From: Mucilaginibacter gossypiicola
GTDB taxonomy: Bacteria > Bacteroidota > Bacteroidia > Sphingobacteriales > Sphingobacteriaceae
Assembly: GCF_900110105.1 (NCBI RefSeq)
Contig: NZ_FOCL01000002.1
Location: 947,620 to 1,011,619, forward strand
Length of the DNA stretch: 64,000 nucleotides
Direction of reading: 5' to 3'
Of the stretch, positions 48,533 to 58,900 are shown piece by piece. Made by a program: the position numbers and the translations under genes. The notes under the pieces were generated by a model. It made no database searches, was not told where the DNA came from, and worked only from the letters and a program-made list of their open reading frames with translations. Positions within the stretch are counted from its first letter, which is position 1. Each line of letters starts with the position of its first letter.

Positions 48533-50179
48533 TTACTTCATCGATTTATCTCTTATCGCTTTAAATTCCGAACCTTTTTTCCAGCCGGGGAATGTGGTTT
48601 CGTTGCTTAGCTTAGTGCCAACTTCGTAAAGGATATTGGCTATCTGCGCCATGCCGGTTGCATCCATGGTGTCGGTATAATTATCGGCTTGCTGGTGATA
48701 GCGGTTATCGCCGTAATCTTTTTGTTTGGCTTCGCCATAGCTGCCGTCATGAATTACGCTGATGCTGCCATTGTTAATATCAAGTGCCGGTATACCCACT
48801 TTGGCAAAATTGAAGTGATCAGAGCGGTAGTAGCTGCCTGCTCCGGGATGCCTGTCGCCAACAGTGCTTAGGCCTTGTGCTTTAACAAGCTCGTCAACGT
48901 AATCTTCCAGATCGTTCTGGCCTTTGCCTGTAACTGCTATGTCTTTAGTTTCGCCATAGTCGCCAAGGGCATCCATGTTAAGATCGGCAACGGTTTTATT
49001 AACCGGGTAAATGGGGTGGGTGGCATAATACTCCGAACCCAGCAAGCCCTGCTCTTCGGCAGTAACAGCTAAAAATACGATGGAGCGTTTGGGTTTTTCT
49101 TTAGCCGTGTTAAATGCTTTAGCTACGCTGATGATAGCGGCAACGCCATCGGCGTTATCAACCGCCCCGTTGTAGATACTATCGCCTTTGGCATCGGGCT
49201 TACCTATACCAAGATGGTCCCAATGGGCAGTATATAGTACATATTCGCCGGGCTGTGAGCTGCCTTTAAGCGTGCCGATAACATTATGAGATGTTGAATA
49301 TTTTAACTGATTATTGATGGTTAAAGTAACCGACTGTTTAAGCGGAATGGCCTTAAAGTCTTTTTTACGGGCCAAAGCGCGGAAATCGCCGGTGATGCCC
49401 GCTTCGGCCAACAGTTTTTTACCCATATCTTCGGTGATCCAGCCTTCAACCTTGCAGCGGTTCATGTGTTTGTCTTTTTGCTGCAGGTAAAGTTTAGCGC
49501 CTGTATTACTGTTGGCTACAACTTCCCAGCCATAGCTCGCGGGCTCTTTTTGATGGATGATGAGGACTCCTGCAGCACCCTGGCGTGCAGCTTCTTCGTA
49601 TTTGTAGGTCCACCTGCCGTAGTAGGTCATGGTATCGCCTTTGAAAAATGTAGGATCGCCGTTTTTAAATCCCGGATCATTCACCAGCACAACAACGGTT
49701 TTGCCTTTAACATCAAGACCTGCATAATCATTCCAGTGGTACTCGGGGGCAACAACGCCGTACCCGGCAAAAACCAGCGGCGAATTTTTAAGCGTTACTG
49801 AATCAACCTCACGGCGGCTGAACGTTACAAAATCAGTAGTAGCGTGAAGGCTTAACGGAGCTTTGCCTCCGGTGATCTCCATTATTGGAGAGGGGGTACT
49901 GGTGATTTGCACCATAGGTACATCCTGAAAATAGCTGCCATTGTTGCCCGGCTCAAGCCCTGCCAGTTTAAATTGCTCCGAAATGTATTTGATGGCCTTG
50001 TCTTCGCCGGCGGTGAAAGGTTTACGGCCCATCATCGAATCGTTGGCTAATGCCGAGATATATTTTTTTATTTCAGCAGCAGTTATGGCCTTTTCGGCGG
50101 GCACGGTTTTATTATTCTGGCAGCCTGCAAAAATAGCAAGGCCACCAATAAGCATCAGGTATCGGTGTTTGATTTTCAT
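48533..50179 (-). CDS. M28 family zinc aminopeptidase-like lipoprotein
   Basis: The 548-residue protein has a lipoprotein signal (lipobox FAGC), a PA insert domain and an M28 catalytic domain: YTAHWDHLGIG (metal histidine and aspartate), NGAVDNADGVAA (bridging aspartate), VTAEEQGLLGSEYYA (catalytic and metal glutamates) and a final DHFNF. It probably trims peptides at the outer membrane or in the periplasm. Confidence 0.92.
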   Translation of the reverse strand: MKIKHRYLMLIGGLAIFAGCQNNKTVPAEKAITAAEIKKYISALANDSMMGRKPFTAGEDKAIKYISEQFKLAGLEPGNNGSYFQDVPMVQITSTPSPIMEITGGKAPLSLHATTDFVTFSRREVDSVTLKNSPLVFAGYGVVAPEYHWNDYAGLDVKGKTVVVLVNDPGFKNGDPTFFKGDTMTYYGRWTYKYEEAARQGAAGVLIIHQKEPASYGWEVVANSNTGAKLYLQQKDKHMNRCKVEGWITEDMGKKLLAEAGITGDFRALARKKDFKAIPLKQSVTLTINNQLKYSTSHNVIGTLKGSSQPGEYVLYTAHWDHLGIGKPDAKGDSIYNGAVDNADGVAAIISVAKAFNTAKEKPKRSIVFLAVTAEEQGLLGSEYYATHPIYPVNKTVADLNMDALGDYGETKDIAVTGKGQNDLEDYVDELVKAQGLSTVGDRHPGAGSYYRSDHFNFAKVGIPALDINNGSISVIHDGSYGEAKQKDYGDNRYHQQADNYTDTMDATGMAQIANILYEVGTKLSNETTFPGWKKGSEFKAIRDKSMK

Positions 50180-50259
50180 ATTGATGTGAATTTTGGGAAA
50201 AGATCGAATTTACGTAAATCCCGGTCAATTATCCAATCACCAAAATGTTGAAGAAATTT

Positions 50260-50369
50260 AAGCCACGAATTTTTTCAAATTAACCGAATTGCACGAATTT
50301 TTCTTTCTGCGTCAAGGTTTGTGAAATACGAACTAATTGTATTAGATAGCCAATATAATTCGTGTCTAA
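50260..50369. repeat. Degenerate ACGAATT repeat tract
   Basis: CCACGAATTTTTTCAAATTA, CCGAATTGCACGAATTTTT and TAATTCGTGTCTAAT recur between the M28 gene and the permease gene, like the tract at 32100-32288. Confidence 0.6.
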
Positions 50370-51692
50370 TCATTGCTTCAGGTCCGGCCTGCTAAGCTTA
50401 ATAATTTGCCATGCCACCTCTGCACTTGATAGCGCCACCAGCGCAAAAATAGCTGCCGAAAGGGCTTTAGGTGTTGAGCTTAATGCGCCGCCAAGCGCAA
50501 CTGCGTAAACAATCAATGGCAGCAATAAAACCAAACATAGCCCGGTGACACTAAGCGGAATGCGGAAAGGCCGTTCCTTCATCGGTTCCTTGATGCGGAG
50601 TTTTACAAGGGCAATGTATTCTAAAGAAAGCCCGGCGCCATAAACTGTTACATCGATAATCAGGAGGTCGGCAAAGGTCCACAGTACCATAAAGCTTACT
50701 ACTATGGAGCAGATAAAGATGGAAACGAAGGGTGTTTTGAAACGAGGGTGAAGCTTGTTCAACCCTTTTGGTAGCAAGTTATCTTCGGACATTACCTGTG
50801 GTACACGTGATACGGATAACAACACTGCGGTATAAATTCCCAGTGTGGAGGCCATGCCGCCGGCTGCAACTACTATGCCCAGCCAGTGCCCGCCAATGAG
50901 TACGCCTAACGCGGGGAAGCCGCTATCGGTTAGGGTATCATGGTTAATGCCTGATTGCTGGGCTACCCAAATAGCAAAAAAGTAGATCACCATTACCAGC
51001 GCGAAAGCTGTAAAAATAGAAATGAGATAGGAGCGTACCGGCTTTTCAACCTCTTCGGCATAAGTGGTTACGTTATCCCAGCCCAGGCAGTTCCACATCA
51101 CGGTATATAAAGCCATGCCGAACGATGGAAAACTAAGACCCTTTAATGAAGTTGTAGGAATGTGCATTGCCCCGCTGTGGTGATAAATGCCTAATACAAT
51201 CAATAATATAATAGGGGCAAGTACAGCGGCACTTAAAAACAGCGAAACCCTGCCCACGGGCATAATGCCCAAAATGTTTAGCCCCGCCGATGCCCAGATG
51301 ATCACCAAACAAACCGGGATCTGAAAGTTTAACAGTTCGGGGAAAAAGAAACCGGCATATTGCACAAAAAGCACCGGGTAAATAGCAAGGTCAACAAAGG
51401 TGTAGAGCCATGTCCACCAGCCTTCAATAAAACCCCAGTGCAGGCCGAGGGCATATTTTACCCATTTATAATAGCCGCCGGTTATAGGCATCATGCTATT
51501 AAGCTCAAGCACAGTAAATATGGCCGGAACATCCCACATTAACGGAGTTATAAGCAGGATCAGTAAAGCCCCGTGATCGCCGGCGTAACTCAATAACGGT
51601 TCAAGGCCGTAGGGACCTCCGGATACAGTAAAGAAAATAACAGCGACAAGCTGTATTGGGCGTATTTTTTTTAACGAGGCTGCAGAGGGCAT
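50370..51692 (-). CDS. APC superfamily amino acid permease
   Basis: The 440-residue protein has about twelve membrane helices and the APC start ISGGPYGLEPL-like block (FFTVSGGPYGLEPLLSYAG), then ELNSMMPITGGYYKWVKYAL, both typical of the family. It imports or exchanges amino acids or polyamines; the substrate is not evident. Single gene. Confidence 0.9.
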   Translation of the reverse strand: MPSAASLKKIRPIQLVAVIFFTVSGGPYGLEPLLSYAGDHGALLILLITPLMWDVPAIFTVLELNSMMPITGGYYKWVKYALGLHWGFIEGWWTWLYTFVDLAIYPVLFVQYAGFFFPELLNFQIPVCLVIIWASAGLNILGIMPVGRVSLFLSAAVLAPIILLIVLGIYHHSGAMHIPTTSLKGLSFPSFGMALYTVMWNCLGWDNVTTYAEEVEKPVRSYLISIFTAFALVMVIYFFAIWVAQQSGINHDTLTDSGFPALGVLIGGHWLGIVVAAGGMASTLGIYTAVLLSVSRVPQVMSEDNLLPKGLNKLHPRFKTPFVSIFICSIVVSFMVLWTFADLLIIDVTVYGAGLSLEYIALVKLRIKEPMKERPFRIPLSVTGLCLVLLLPLIVYAVALGGALSSTPKALSAAIFALVALSSAEVAWQIIKLSRPDLKQ

Positions 51693-51750
51693 AAGCTATA
51701 AAAATATAACTTATGCGTTAATATTTTAATTTTTTGTTGATGTCCTTAGG

Positions 51751-51780
51751 GCGTGCTGAACTTGTTTCAGCATCCCATGC
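51751..51780. repeat. Partial copy of palindrome family B
   Basis: GCGTGCTGAACTTGTTTCAG then CATCCC matches the left end of family B; no clear right end is seen. Confidence 0.5.
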
Positions 51781-51834
51781 GCTAAGTAACACGCATACTA
51801 AGCAATCAGCAGCTTGTCCTGTGGGGGACTTAAC

Positions 51835-51862
51835 AAAAAAGGCCAGCTTTGCAGCCGGCCTT
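51835..51862 (-). terminator. Terminator of the toxin-antitoxin pair
   Basis: AAGGCC-A-GC pairs with GC-C-GGCCTT around TTTGCA; on the minus strand the hairpin is followed by a run of T. Confidence 0.7.
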
Positions 51863-51868
51863 CGTGGA

Positions 51869-52129
51869 TCATTCATAATGTCCTCGTAAAGAATAAACAT
51901 TGATGGTTTCATCAACCACATCATAGATAATGCGGTGTTCGGAGTTTATTCGTCTCGACCACTTTCCTGTTAATTTATATTTGAGAGGCTCCGGTTTTCC
52001 TATTCCTTCAAAAGGATGAGCTTTCATATCATTAAATATCTGCGAAATCTTTTTTTGAATAGCCTTATTACCGGATTTTTTCCAGTACTCAAAGTCCCTT
52101 ATCGCTTTTTCGTATAAGTCTATTTCCAT
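51869..52129 (-). CDS. YoeB/Txe-family mRNA endoribonuclease toxin
   Basis: The 86-residue protein has the family's KPEPLKYKLTGKWSRRINSE and HRIIYDV, with the catalytic glutamate in the middle, arginine and histidine in SRRINSEHRI, and a C-terminal tyrosine in SLRGHYE. YoeB cuts mRNA in the ribosomal A site. The start overlaps the antitoxin gene by 10 bases, the normal order antitoxin first, toxin second. Confidence 0.88.
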   Translation of the reverse strand: MEIDLYEKAIRDFEYWKKSGNKAIQKKISQIFNDMKAHPFEGIGKPEPLKYKLTGKWSRRINSEHRIIYDVVDETINVYSLRGHYE

Positions 52130-52323
52130 AGGTCGTCGGTATTTACCCTAACGCCTTTTTTGCCGGCCTTTCGTGCTGCTTCGCCTGCTAATACCTGTTC
52201 AACAAATTCGGCATTGTATGAGCCTTTATCGTGTTTCTCAAAATTGATTTTGAGCGCTTTTAAAAAAGCTTTTATTGCCGCTGATTGTTCTTTGTTTTCA
52301 GGATGTACAATGAATGTTTCCAT
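52120..52323 (-). CDS. Antitoxin partner of the YoeB-like toxin
   Basis: From METFIVHPENKEQ (52323) the 67-residue product is a helix-rich acidic-basic peptide with FLKALKINFEKHDKGSYN and a C-terminal VRVNTDDLWK. It is not the Phd/YefM type usual for YoeB but resembles short Bacteroidota antitoxins (DUF2683-like), judged by position and composition. Confidence 0.7.
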   Translation of the reverse strand: METFIVHPENKEQSAAIKAFLKALKINFEKHDKGSYNAEFVEQVLAGEAARKAGKKGVRVNTDDLWK

Positions 52324-52363
52324 ACACAAATTTAATCAATAATATTTAATTGGCATTAACAAA

Positions 52364-52387
52364 GAAGGCGCCGTGATGGGCGCCTTC
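52364..52387 (-). terminator. Hairpin between the M61 peptidase and antitoxin genes
   Basis: GAAGGCGCC (52364-52372) pairs perfectly with GGCGCCTTC (52379-52387). It would end the M61 transcript; T-richness on the minus side is weak (TTTGTT). Confidence 0.65.
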
Positions 52388-52407
52388 TTCTCTATAAAAA
52401 ACAATTC

Positions 52408-54210
52408 TTACAAGCTCAACCACTTTTTCCTTACAGTCAATTGCTGCTCGCTCGGGCTATCAACAGTAACAATATTGTATTTAACGCGGTTGCTTTTCAA
52501 CAGCGTAATCGGGAGGATAATGGCTTGTCCATCGCGGGTTACAGTAACCTCAATTTTATCGCCGGGATTTTTACCATTGATCATAGTTGCAGCATCGGTA
52601 ACCGGTGTGCCGTCAATTGCGGTGATCTCGTCGTTTACGTTAATGCCATCGATATAAGCAGCGGTGCCGCGTTGTACGCCGGTCACAATGATCTTTTTAT
52701 TAGCCGTTGTTGCTGTAGTAACACCTAAAGCCGCATCATTTTTATCGGCCAGCTCATCAACTACTTTGTAGCCGGCGTAGCCTAAGTATTTGTTATAATC
52801 AACCGGAGCCAGACCGTTGATGTATTTGGCATAAAAATCGTCAAGTTTTTTACCTGCGAATTTTTCAAAGGCAGCTTTAAATTCAGCATCGGTATAACCG
52901 CGTTTTTTGATTTTGTAATACTGAGTGTACATGTATTTCATGGCATCATCTAACGAGTATTTGCCTTTGCTATCGTTGATGATCTCCAAATCAAGCATCA
53001 TACCGATGATCGCACCTTTATTATAATACGATATAGTGGTATTGTTGGAGTTTTCGTTAGGACGGTAAGCTTTGATCCAGGCGTCGAAGCTTGATTCGGC
53101 AACGGTTTGTACATCTTTACCGGGCAGGTTTTCGAGGATATTGAACTCGCCTTCCAGGGTATCAAAGTAATTGCCGACAGGGAACAGCTGAGTACGGCGA
53201 ACTATAATGCCCTGGTAATACTCGGTAAATCCTTCGGCTATCCACAGGTTGGTAGTGTAGTTTTCGGTATCATAATCAAACGGACCTAAAACTACCGGGC
53301 GCAGGCGTTTTACATTCCACAAATGGAAATGTTCGTGCGCAACCAGGCCTAAAAAGCTTTGGTAGCCTTTATCATTAGCATAGTTATCGCGCGATGCGCC
53401 TAAAACAGTTGAGCTCAGGTGTTCCAAACCACCACCGTTACGCTGGCGGTTGTGTACTATAAATACATAATGTTTGTTAGGGTTCTCGCCAAAAACGGCG
53501 GCTTCCTGATCAACAATTTTATGGATATCGGCTTTTAATTTTTCCTTGTCATAATTACCGCCGCCGTACATGCATATCTCATAATGAACACCCGATGCAT
53601 CAAAGCCAAAAACATCCTGGTTGCCTACTTCAATAGGCGAATCGAACAGGATATCAAAATTGGGCGATAAACGGGTAAAAGGATCATTATTTACCATGTC
53701 GAGGCTGGTTGAAACCTTATCCCAGTTTTTGTATGGTTTAATATGGATGATAGCGGGCGAATGCAGCATGTTGGCCGGATAAATAAAGATACCGGTAGTT
53801 GAAAGGAAGCCGTGTGAGGCATCGATAAAGCTGGTACGTACCGAAAGCTCAAAGGCGTAAACCCTGTATTTTACCGTTACCGCCGAAATTCCTTTTGTAA
53901 CAATTTGCCAGGTATTCTTGTTGATTTTGGGTGCTGCAATTGGCTTGCCGTTGGTTTCGGCATTTAATGATTCAATGTTTTTTGCGAACTCGCGTACCAG
54001 GTATGAGCCGGGCGTCCATACCGGCATTTTAAGCTCAAGGGTGTTTTGTTGAAGGCCGGTAATGTGCATTTCAATGTCAGCATAATGGGCCTGGGCTTCC
54101 GGAAACGAAACATTGTAGTTGATTTGAGCGTTGGCGGCCGCTTTGCTGATGGTAGTACTCATAATTAAAAGCGTTAGAAAAAATAACGTGCGTAGGTTGG
54201 TCAGTTTCAT
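52408..54210 (-). CDS. M61 family (glycyl aminopeptidase-like) metallopeptidase with PDZ domain
   Basis: The 600-residue protein has a signal peptide (LFFLTLLIMSTTISKAAAN), an N-terminal beta domain, the zinc motif HEHFH in LVAHEHFHLWNVKRLRP with glutamate in WIAEGFTEYYQG, and a C-terminal PDZ domain (about 500-580; VQRGTAAYIDGINVNDEI). M61 enzymes are periplasmic aminopeptidases of broad taxonomic range. It diverges from the MarR efflux operon. Confidence 0.93.
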   Translation of the reverse strand: MKLTNLRTLFFLTLLIMSTTISKAAANAQINYNVSFPEAQAHYADIEMHITGLQQNTLELKMPVWTPGSYLVREFAKNIESLNAETNGKPIAAPKINKNTWQIVTKGISAVTVKYRVYAFELSVRTSFIDASHGFLSTTGIFIYPANMLHSPAIIHIKPYKNWDKVSTSLDMVNNDPFTRLSPNFDILFDSPIEVGNQDVFGFDASGVHYEICMYGGGNYDKEKLKADIHKIVDQEAAVFGENPNKHYVFIVHNRQRNGGGLEHLSSTVLGASRDNYANDKGYQSFLGLVAHEHFHLWNVKRLRPVVLGPFDYDTENYTTNLWIAEGFTEYYQGIIVRRTQLFPVGNYFDTLEGEFNILENLPGKDVQTVAESSFDAWIKAYRPNENSNNTTISYYNKGAIIGMMLDLEIINDSKGKYSLDDAMKYMYTQYYKIKKRGYTDAEFKAAFEKFAGKKLDDFYAKYINGLAPVDYNKYLGYAGYKVVDELADKNDAALGVTTATTANKKIIVTGVQRGTAAYIDGINVNDEITAIDGTPVTDAATMINGKNPGDKIEVTVTRDGQAIILPITLLKSNRVKYNIVTVDSPSEQQLTVRKKWLSL

Positions 54211-54284
54211 GGTCGCAATTTATAAAAATTATATAATCAGTTATGAATGTGGCATTACTGCACCCCAAACACCGTTGTAAAATG

Positions 54285-54299
54285 GTTGATACATGCAAC
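54285..54299. promoter_or_regulatory. Candidate MarR operator
   Basis: GTTGATACATGCAAC is an inverted repeat (GTTG...CAAC, 7-base centre) in the gap between the M61 and MarR genes, where the regulator of the efflux operon would be expected to bind. Confidence 0.35.
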
Positions 54300-54344
54300 T
54301 ATTGTTAATGTTATGCTATTAGTTTTACATCGATTTTTAAGTCG

Positions 54345-54812
54345 ATGGAACTGATTGAACCTATTTCGCGCAAGCTAATCCGCTTAGGTAAACTGTACGT
54401 GGATGTACTGGTTAAACATACCACTCACCTGGATGTTACCCGGTACCATTACATACTTTCGCTCATTTATTTTCACGACGGTCAGCTTACACAAAACGCG
54501 CTGGCGCACCTGCTGGGCAAGGATAAATCGGCCATGGTGAATATCATCAACCTGCTTACCGAAAAAGGTTTTGTTTACCGCGAAAACAACCCGAACGACA
54601 GGCGGCAGCAACTGCTACGGGTTACCGATAAGGCAAAACTGGCCGTGCCGCAGATCATCGAAACATTTGAAAATATTAACGCAGATAGTACCGAAGGCAT
54701 ATCCGAAGCCGATATGCAGGTATTTGAAAGCGTACTTACCCGCATGCATAAAAATTTAAAACCATTAATATCACCCGAAACAACCCTACAAGCTAAACCA
54801 CACACGGATTAA
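54345..54812 (+). CDS. MarR-family transcriptional regulator
   Basis: The 155-residue winged-helix protein has LTQNALAHLLGKDKSAMVNI as recognition-helix region and the wing NNPNDRRQQLLRVTDKAK, both diagnostic. It is the first gene of an efflux operon, 7 bases from the adaptor gene, so it probably represses the operon until an effector binds. Confidence 0.9.
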   Translation: MELIEPISRKLIRLGKLYVDVLVKHTTHLDVTRYHYILSLIYFHDGQLTQNALAHLLGKDKSAMVNIINLLTEKGFVYRENNPNDRRQQLLRVTDKAKLAVPQIIETFENINADSTEGISEADMQVFESVLTRMHKNLKPLISPETTLQAKPHTD

Positions 54813-54819
54813 ACAAAGT

Positions 54820-55899
54820 ATGAAAACGAAATATATTATTTACACGGCGCTGGCCCTGCTGGTTGCCTATTTAGTTTACAATAAATTTTTTAGCGAGGGG
54901 GCAAAGAAATCGGCCGCGGCTATGGCTTCGGGTAAGGGCGATAAGAAAAAGGGCGGTCCGGTAGGCGTTAACGTAATGATAGTTAAAGAGACAGCAGTAA
55001 ATAACATCATTGATATTACCGGTACTATTGATGCCAATGAAAAGGTAAGCCTGATAAGTCAAACCGCAGGCAACATCACCGGCATATATTTCAACGAAGG
55101 CACTAAGGTAACAAAGGGGCAACTGCTGGTTAAAGTTTATAACCAGGATTTGGAAGCTTCGTTGCAACAAAACCAATACCAGGTAGCATTGGCTAAACAA
55201 CAGGAAAGCCGCAACCGTCAGTTACTTCAAAAAGAGGCCATAAGCCAGGAAGAATATGATACCTCGTTAACTTCCTTAAACTCCTTAAAGGCTGCCGCCG
55301 ATGTCATTAAGGCGCAGATTGCCCGTACCGAAATCCGTGCGCCATTTTCAGGCACTATCGGTTTAAGGAATGTGAGCCCCGGCAGTTATTTGTCGCCATC
55401 ATCACCTATTGCCAACCTGGTTAATATCGATCCGGCTAAAGTAACTTTTGCTGTGCCTGAAAGGTACCTTTCTATACTGGGCCCAGGCAGCAAGATCAGG
55501 TTCAAAACCGAAAGCTCGATGGAGAATTTTGTGGGTACTGTTTATGCTATTGATCCTTCAATTGATGCCAGCTCACGTACTATTACTGTACGCGCTAAAG
55601 CGCCAAATCCTAAAGGTATATTAACTGCCGGTAGTTTTGCCAAGATCAATTTAACACTTGATCAAATCCCTAAAACCATTTTGCTGCCAACGGAGGCAGT
55701 TATTCCTGATTTGAAAAGCAGCCTGGTTTGGATTTACCACAATGGTACCGCGGTATCAAAGCCGGTAAAAACAGATCTGCGTACAGATACTAAGATTCAG
55801 GTTATTGAAGGCTTGAAGCCAGGTGATAGTGTTGTAGTATCGGGCCTGATCCAAATGCGTCCAAAAGTGCCTTTGAAAATTTTAAAAGTTATTAAATAA
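54820..55899 (+). CDS. RND efflux periplasmic adaptor (membrane fusion protein)
   Basis: The 359-residue HlyD-like protein has an N-terminal anchor (YIIYTALALLVAYLVYNKFF), a lipoyl-like domain, a short coiled-coil hairpin (QNQYQVALAKQQESRNRQLL, SQEEYDTSLTSLNSLKAA) and beta-barrel domains. It bridges the RND pump and the TolC channel encoded next. Confidence 0.93.
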   Translation: MKTKYIIYTALALLVAYLVYNKFFSEGAKKSAAAMASGKGDKKKGGPVGVNVMIVKETAVNNIIDITGTIDANEKVSLISQTAGNITGIYFNEGTKVTKGQLLVKVYNQDLEASLQQNQYQVALAKQQESRNRQLLQKEAISQEEYDTSLTSLNSLKAAADVIKAQIARTEIRAPFSGTIGLRNVSPGSYLSPSSPIANLVNIDPAKVTFAVPERYLSILGPGSKIRFKTESSMENFVGTVYAIDPSIDASSRTITVRAKAPNPKGILTAGSFAKINLTLDQIPKTILLPTEAVIPDLKSSLVWIYHNGTAVSKPVKTDLRTDTKIQVIEGLKPGDSVVVSGLIQMRPKVPLKILKVIK

Positions 55900-55905
55900 A
55901 CCAAT

Positions 55906-58900
55906 ATGAGTTTATCCTCAGTAAGTATTAAGCGGCCGGTATTGGCAACAGTAATGTCTGTGGTTATTGTTGTGTTTGGTATTATCGGCTATAAATTTTT
56001 AGGGGTGAGGGATTTCCCTTCGGTTGACCCTCCAATTATTTCGGTATCCACCAGTTACTCTGGTGCCAATGCCGATGTAATTGAATCGCAGATAACGGAA
56101 CCGCTTGAAAAATCAATCAATGGTGTGCCGGGCATTCGTAACATCTCGTCAACAAGTTCGGTTGGGCAAAGTAACATCACAGTTGAGTTCGATCTTGATG
56201 CCGACCTGGAAACGGCCGCTAACGACGTGCGCGATAAAGTAAGCCAGGCCCAGCGCCAGCTGCCGCAGGATATTAACGCCCCACCGGTAGTAACCAAGGC
56301 CGATGCCAGTGCCGATCAGATCATCACCCTTACCGTAAGCAGTAATACCCGTAACATAAACCAGCTGGATGATTATGCGGAAAATGTGTTGTTGGAAGGC
56401 CTGCAAACCATCCCCGGAGTAAGTACCATCAACGTACAGGGACAGCGCCAGTATGCTATGCGCCTGTGGATTGACCCCAACAAACTTTCGGCCCTTGGCG
56501 TTACAGCCACCGATATTGGCGCAGCTTTAGCTAAAGAGAACGTGGAGCTGCCTGCCGGTAAAATTGAAGGTAACAATACCGAGGTTACCATCAGGGCCTT
56601 AGGTAAACTGGCAACCGAGAAAGATTTTAACAACCTTATTATCCGTGCCGACAGCAGCCGGGTGATCAGGCTGAGCGATATTGGTTATGCTGTATTAGGT
56701 TCGGCGAATGAGGAAACCATCTTTAAAGAATCTGGTGTGCCGATGGTTGGTTTGGCTTTAGTGCCGCAACCGGGCGCTAACTATGTACAGATAGCCAAAG
56801 ATTTTTACGCCCGTTTAGAGCAGATCAAAAAAGATTTGCCCCCGGATATTTCGGTAAAAGTGGCTTTGGATAATACGAGATTCATTAACCAATCAATTTC
56901 TGAGGTACAGGAAACACTCATCGTTGCGTTTGTTTTGGTGGTAATTATTATCTATCTCTTCTTCCGCGATTGGCTGATAGCTTTCCGCCCGCTGATAGAT
57001 ATCCCGGTATCATTGATCGGTGCTTTCTTTATCATGTACATCTTCGGCTTTTCCATCAATATCTTAACCCTTTTAGGGATAGTACTGGCAACGGGCCTGG
57101 TGGTGGATGATGGTATTGTGGTAACAGAAAACATCTACAAAAAGGTAGAGGCTGGTATGGCAATCCGCAAGGCAGCATTTGAAGGTTCGGCCGAGATTTT
57201 TTTCGCGGTAGTATCCACATCGGTTACGCTGGCCGCGGTATTTTTACCCATTGTGTTTTTACAGGGCTTTACCGGCCGCTTATTCCGTGAGTTTGCAGTG
57301 GTGGTAGCCGGGGCGGTATTGATATCGGCATTCGTATCCCTGTCGTTAACGCCGATGCTTAATGTAAAGCTGATCCGTAAAAATCAAAAGAAATCAAAGT
57401 TTTATGAAAGAACGGAGCCGTTCTTTGTAAACATGATCAACTCATATTCTGAGTCTCTTGTTAAGTTTATGAAGCGTAAATGGGTGTCATTTGCCATTCT
57501 TGCTGCATCAATCATTATCATTGGGGTGCTGGTAAAAGTTATCCCGTCAGAGCTTGCCCCACTTGACGACCGCAGCCTGCTGCGTTATAGTGTAACCGGT
57601 TCGGAAGGTGCAACCTATGAGTACATGACCAAATACATGGACAAGGTATCTAACCTGGTTGAGGATTCAATTCCCGAATCAAACGTTAACCTTGAAATTG
57701 TATCACCATCGTTTGGTGGTGGCGGCGCATCAAATACCGGTTTCGGTAGGGTAGGGCTCGTTGGCCCAGAGGAGCGGAAACGCACCCAACAGGAGCTTGC
57801 CGACTGGCTCAACGCCAAACTGAGGAAAATGCCAGACGCCCGTGCCATTGTAGTGCAGGAACAAACCATAAGCGGCGGTGGTTCGGGATCAAAAACATCA
57901 TTGCCGGTGCAGTACGTTATTCAGAACCAGGATTTTGAAAAGATCCGCAAGGTACTGCCAACGTTTTTTGCCGAGGTATCAAAAAGCCCTGTTTTCCAGG
58001 GAACGGATGTTAACCTGAAATTTACCAAACCCGAGCTGCGTGTGGTTACCGACCGCGAGCGTGCCCGAGATTTAGGTGTTTCGGTTGATGATATTGCCCA
58101 AACGCTGCAGTTGTATTATAGTGCCGGCCGTTTGGATTATTTCCTGATAAATGGTAAGCAATACCAGGTGATAGCACAGGTTGACCGCGCCCACCGTGAT
58201 CAGCCGCTTGATTTGAAATCAATTTATGTGCGAAGCTCAAAAGGGACATTAGTGCAGCTGGATAACGTAGTTAAAACAACCGAGGGAGCAACACCTCCGG
58301 CCATTTACCACTTCAACCGTTATAAATCGGCAACACTATCGGCTGGTTTGGCTCCGGGTTACACCGTTGGTGATGGTATCAAAGAAATGGACAGGATCTC
58401 CAAAAGCCTGCTTGATGATACTTTCAGTACTGCGTTAAGTGGTCCGTCACGTGACTATGCCGAAGGCTCATCAAACATCCTTTTTGCTTTTGGCTTTGCA
58501 TTGCTGCTGATCTACCTGGTATTGGCTGCCCAATTTGAAAGCTTTATGGACCCGCTGATTGTGATGCTCACCGTGCCGTTGGCTATTTCTGGTGCATTTT
58601 TATCATTGTGGCTGTTTAACCAAACCCTCAATATTTTTAGCGAGATCGGGATCATCACCCTGGTAGGGTTGGTAACCAAAAACGGGATCTTGATTGTAGA
58701 GTTTGCCAACCAGCGGATGGAGCAGGGGGTAGCCAAATACGAGGCGGTTGTTGAGGCTGCAACTGCACGTTTACGCCCAATATTAATGACAAGTCTGGCT
58801 GTAGTGCTTGGTGCGGTGCCAATTGCGTTTGCGTTGGGTGCCGGTGCAAAAAGCCGCGTATCATTAGGGATTGTTATTATGGGTGGGATGCTATTTTCAT

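Noticed and set aside
51718..51924. 68-codon minus-strand frame
   Set aside because: Overlaps the toxin gene end and the terminator hairpin in another frame.
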